In this document: in pieces, positions 63,087 to 64,000 of the stretch
Layout of the letters: every line of letters starts with the position of its first letter
How positions within the stretch are numbered: position 1 is the first letter of the stretch
From: Candidatus Methanomethylicota archaeon
GTDB lineage: Archaea > Thermoproteota > Methanomethylicia > Methanomethylicales > Methanomethylicaceae
DNA: 64,000 bases
Direction: 5' to 3'
NCBI GenBank assembly: GCA_029887765.1
Contig: JARXPF010000001.1
Location: forward strand, 288,750 to 352,749
Notes under the pieces: model-generated
What the model saw: only the letters and a program-made list of their open reading frames with translations
Told to the model about the DNA's origin: nothing
Database searches by the model: none
Program-made: the position numbers and the translations under genes

Positions 63087-64000
63087 TTAATCCCCCATCA
63101 ATTCTAGTATAATTTTACTTAATGAAGAAATAAGATTTTTTACTTTCTCTTTATTAGGAGATTCTACTGTAATTCTTATTAATGGCTCTGTTCCAGAAGC
63201 TCTTACAAGAGCCCAAGTAAAATCCTCCCAAGAAATTCTAATTCCATCAATAAAAGAAACTTCAGCATTGGGATAAATATTAATAATTTTTGTCTTTAAT
63301 TTTTCTATTACTTTGAATTTATTTTGACATCTAATTTTTAATCTCTCTACAAAGAAATTGGGAATATTTTTCATTAAATCAGATGGCTTTATATCTTCAC
63401 AATCTAAGAAATTTAATAGAATTATTGAAGATAATACACCATCTGGACATTTTAATATATTTGGAAAAATCCAAGCACCGCAACTTTCTCCTCCAAAAAA
63501 CGCGCCTCTTTTTATAACTTCATCTACTACATATGGGTCTCCAACTTTCGTTCTATAGATGGTACTGCCCAATGGTTTAATGAAGAAATCAATAATTGTT
63601 GATGTGTCAATATTTACTACAATTGGTCCTCCAAATTTTTTTACAATATATTTAGCTATTTGAGCAAGAGCAATATCTTGAGGAATAATATTACCATTTT
63701 CATCAATTATTACTACTCTATCTCCATCACCATCGTAAGCAAAACCTATATCTAATGATTTTTTTCTTATAAAATCACAAGTTGTTTTTAAAGATTCTTC
63801 ATTTGGTTCTGGACCTCTTCCTGGAAATTTACCATCAGGATCTATATTTATAGGATAGACTTCATGCCCCCCAAGACGAAAAACTAATGGAGCTGTTAGA
63901 GAAGTTGCGCCATTTCCTGGATCAATACAAATCTTCCATTTTTTCTTAGTATTAAATTTTGAAAGAAGCATTTCTATATATTCAAAAAATCCATTTCCTT
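63087..64000 (-). CDS. glmM: Phosphohexomutase (phosphoglucosamine/phosphomannomutase), 5' part outside window
   Basis: The frame is open to base 64000 (…GNGFFEYIEMLL), so the N-terminus with the catalytic serine lies outside. About 303 residues are visible. The metal loop is GFAYDGDGDRVVIID, the sugar-binding GGESCGAWIF comes later, and the phosphate-binding RASGTEPLIRITVES ends the protein. With the GlmU-like gene 2 bases downstream it likely forms a GlcN-6-P or Man-6-P to nucleotide-sugar route. GlmM is the more likely reading, given the acetyltransferase-type beta-helix in the neighbour. Confidence 0.88.
   Translation of the reverse strand, partial: GNGFFEYIEMLLSKFNTKKKWKICIDPGNGATSLTAPLVFRLGGHEVYPINIDPDGKFPGRGPEPNEESLKTTCDFIRKKSLDIGFAYDGDGDRVVIIDENGNIIPQDIALAQIAKYIVKKFGGPIVVNIDTSTIIDFFIKPLGSTIYRTKVGDPYVVDEVIKRGAFFGGESCGAWIFPNILKCPDGVLSSIILLNFLDCEDIKPSDLMKNIPNFFVERLKIRCQNKFKVIEKLKTKIINIYPNAEVSFIDGIRISWEDFTWALVRASGTEPLIRITVESPNKEKVKNLISSLSKIILELMGD

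Noticed and set aside
63087..63971. Phosphohexomutase lacking its catalytic serine domain.
   Set aside because: The frame stays open to the window edge at 64000, so the missing part is simply outside.
1..64000. CRISPR arrays, rRNA genes, insertion sequences.
   Set aside because: No regularly spaced repeats, no 16S/23S/5S sequence and no transposase with inverted ends were found on reading the window.

Overview
The window is a gene-dense, AT-rich piece of an archaeal chromosome. Every informational gene is archaeal: Cdc48, FEN1, Alba, aIF6, archaeal Spt5 and SecE, prefoldin alpha and beta, the Rrp4/Rrp41/Rrp42 exosome, SBDS, proteasome alpha, KEOPS Pcc1, Brix, RNase P proteins, eukaryote-type ribosomal proteins (L15e, L18a/LX, L31e, L37Ae, L39e, L40e, S19e) and archaeal EF-2. 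The gene set and a tRNA with a non-canonical intron suggest a TACK/Thermoproteota-type lineage, but the exact group cannot be fixed here. Almost pure G-C stems in the four tRNAs, set against coding DNA of roughly 27% G+C in the lines I counted by hand, point to a thermophile. TTG and GTG starts are common, and Shine-Dalgarno sites usually read GGTGAT or GGAGG.

Layout. 1-2119: end-truncated glycosyltransferase and a thiol-redox cluster (thioredoxin, CcdA, TlpA-like). 2251-6903: a G+C-richer island with a ferritin-like protein and a BtuCDF/FecBCD-type importer, whose binding protein carries a dockerin-like domain and whose operon includes a methyltransferase. It is followed by tRNA-Leu. 7072-9472: OsmC, an unknown protein, and MetV-MetF (methylenetetrahydrofolate reductase). 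9862-22864: tRNA-Arg, Trm5, DUF371, Pcm, FEN1, Cdc48, EF-1beta, geranylgeranyl reductase, Pth2, TruD, AspRS, Alba, an Lrp-like regulator, L40e, intron-containing tRNA-Val and an AIM24-like protein.

23015-38067: a long leftward block. In transcription order it holds RNase P Rpp21, S19e, PDCD5, L39e, L31e, aIF6, LX, prefoldin alpha, FtsY, ArgF, DtdA, SecE, Spt5, L11, L1, L10, L12, AlaRS, LeuRS and a DUF434 protein. 38138-42387: a rightward block with Emg1, Sir2, a GPT-type GlcNAc-1-P transferase, an ATP-grasp ligase and a HAD phosphatase. A 335-base AT-rich gap with a 48-bp palindrome follows. 42727-49800: tRNA-Gly, EF-2, hexulose-phosphate isomerase, an ECF transporter module, a DHH phosphoesterase, DUF3194 and prefoldin beta.

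49986-57743 is the classical archaeal exosome/proteasome super-operon (L15e, COG1325, Pop5, PsmA, SBDS, Rrp4, Rrp41, Rrp42, L37Ae, Brix, Pcc1). Here it is interrupted by a Re-citrate-synthase-like gene and by a C/D box sRNA directly behind the Pop5 gene. 57764-64000: SerA, a YchF-type GTPase, DUF2095, a radical SAM protein, a GlmU-like nucleotidyltransferase and an end-truncated phosphohexomutase.

The most notable items are the C/D box sRNA with a 14-nt match to 23S rRNA, the 15-nt bulge-helix-bulge intron in tRNA-Val, two genes (L12 and the GlmU-like gene) whose only well-placed starts are ATC and ACG, the dockerin/methyltransferase metal-uptake island, and the citrate-synthase-like gene inside the exosome neighbourhood. 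There are no rRNA genes, CRISPR arrays or intact mobile elements.
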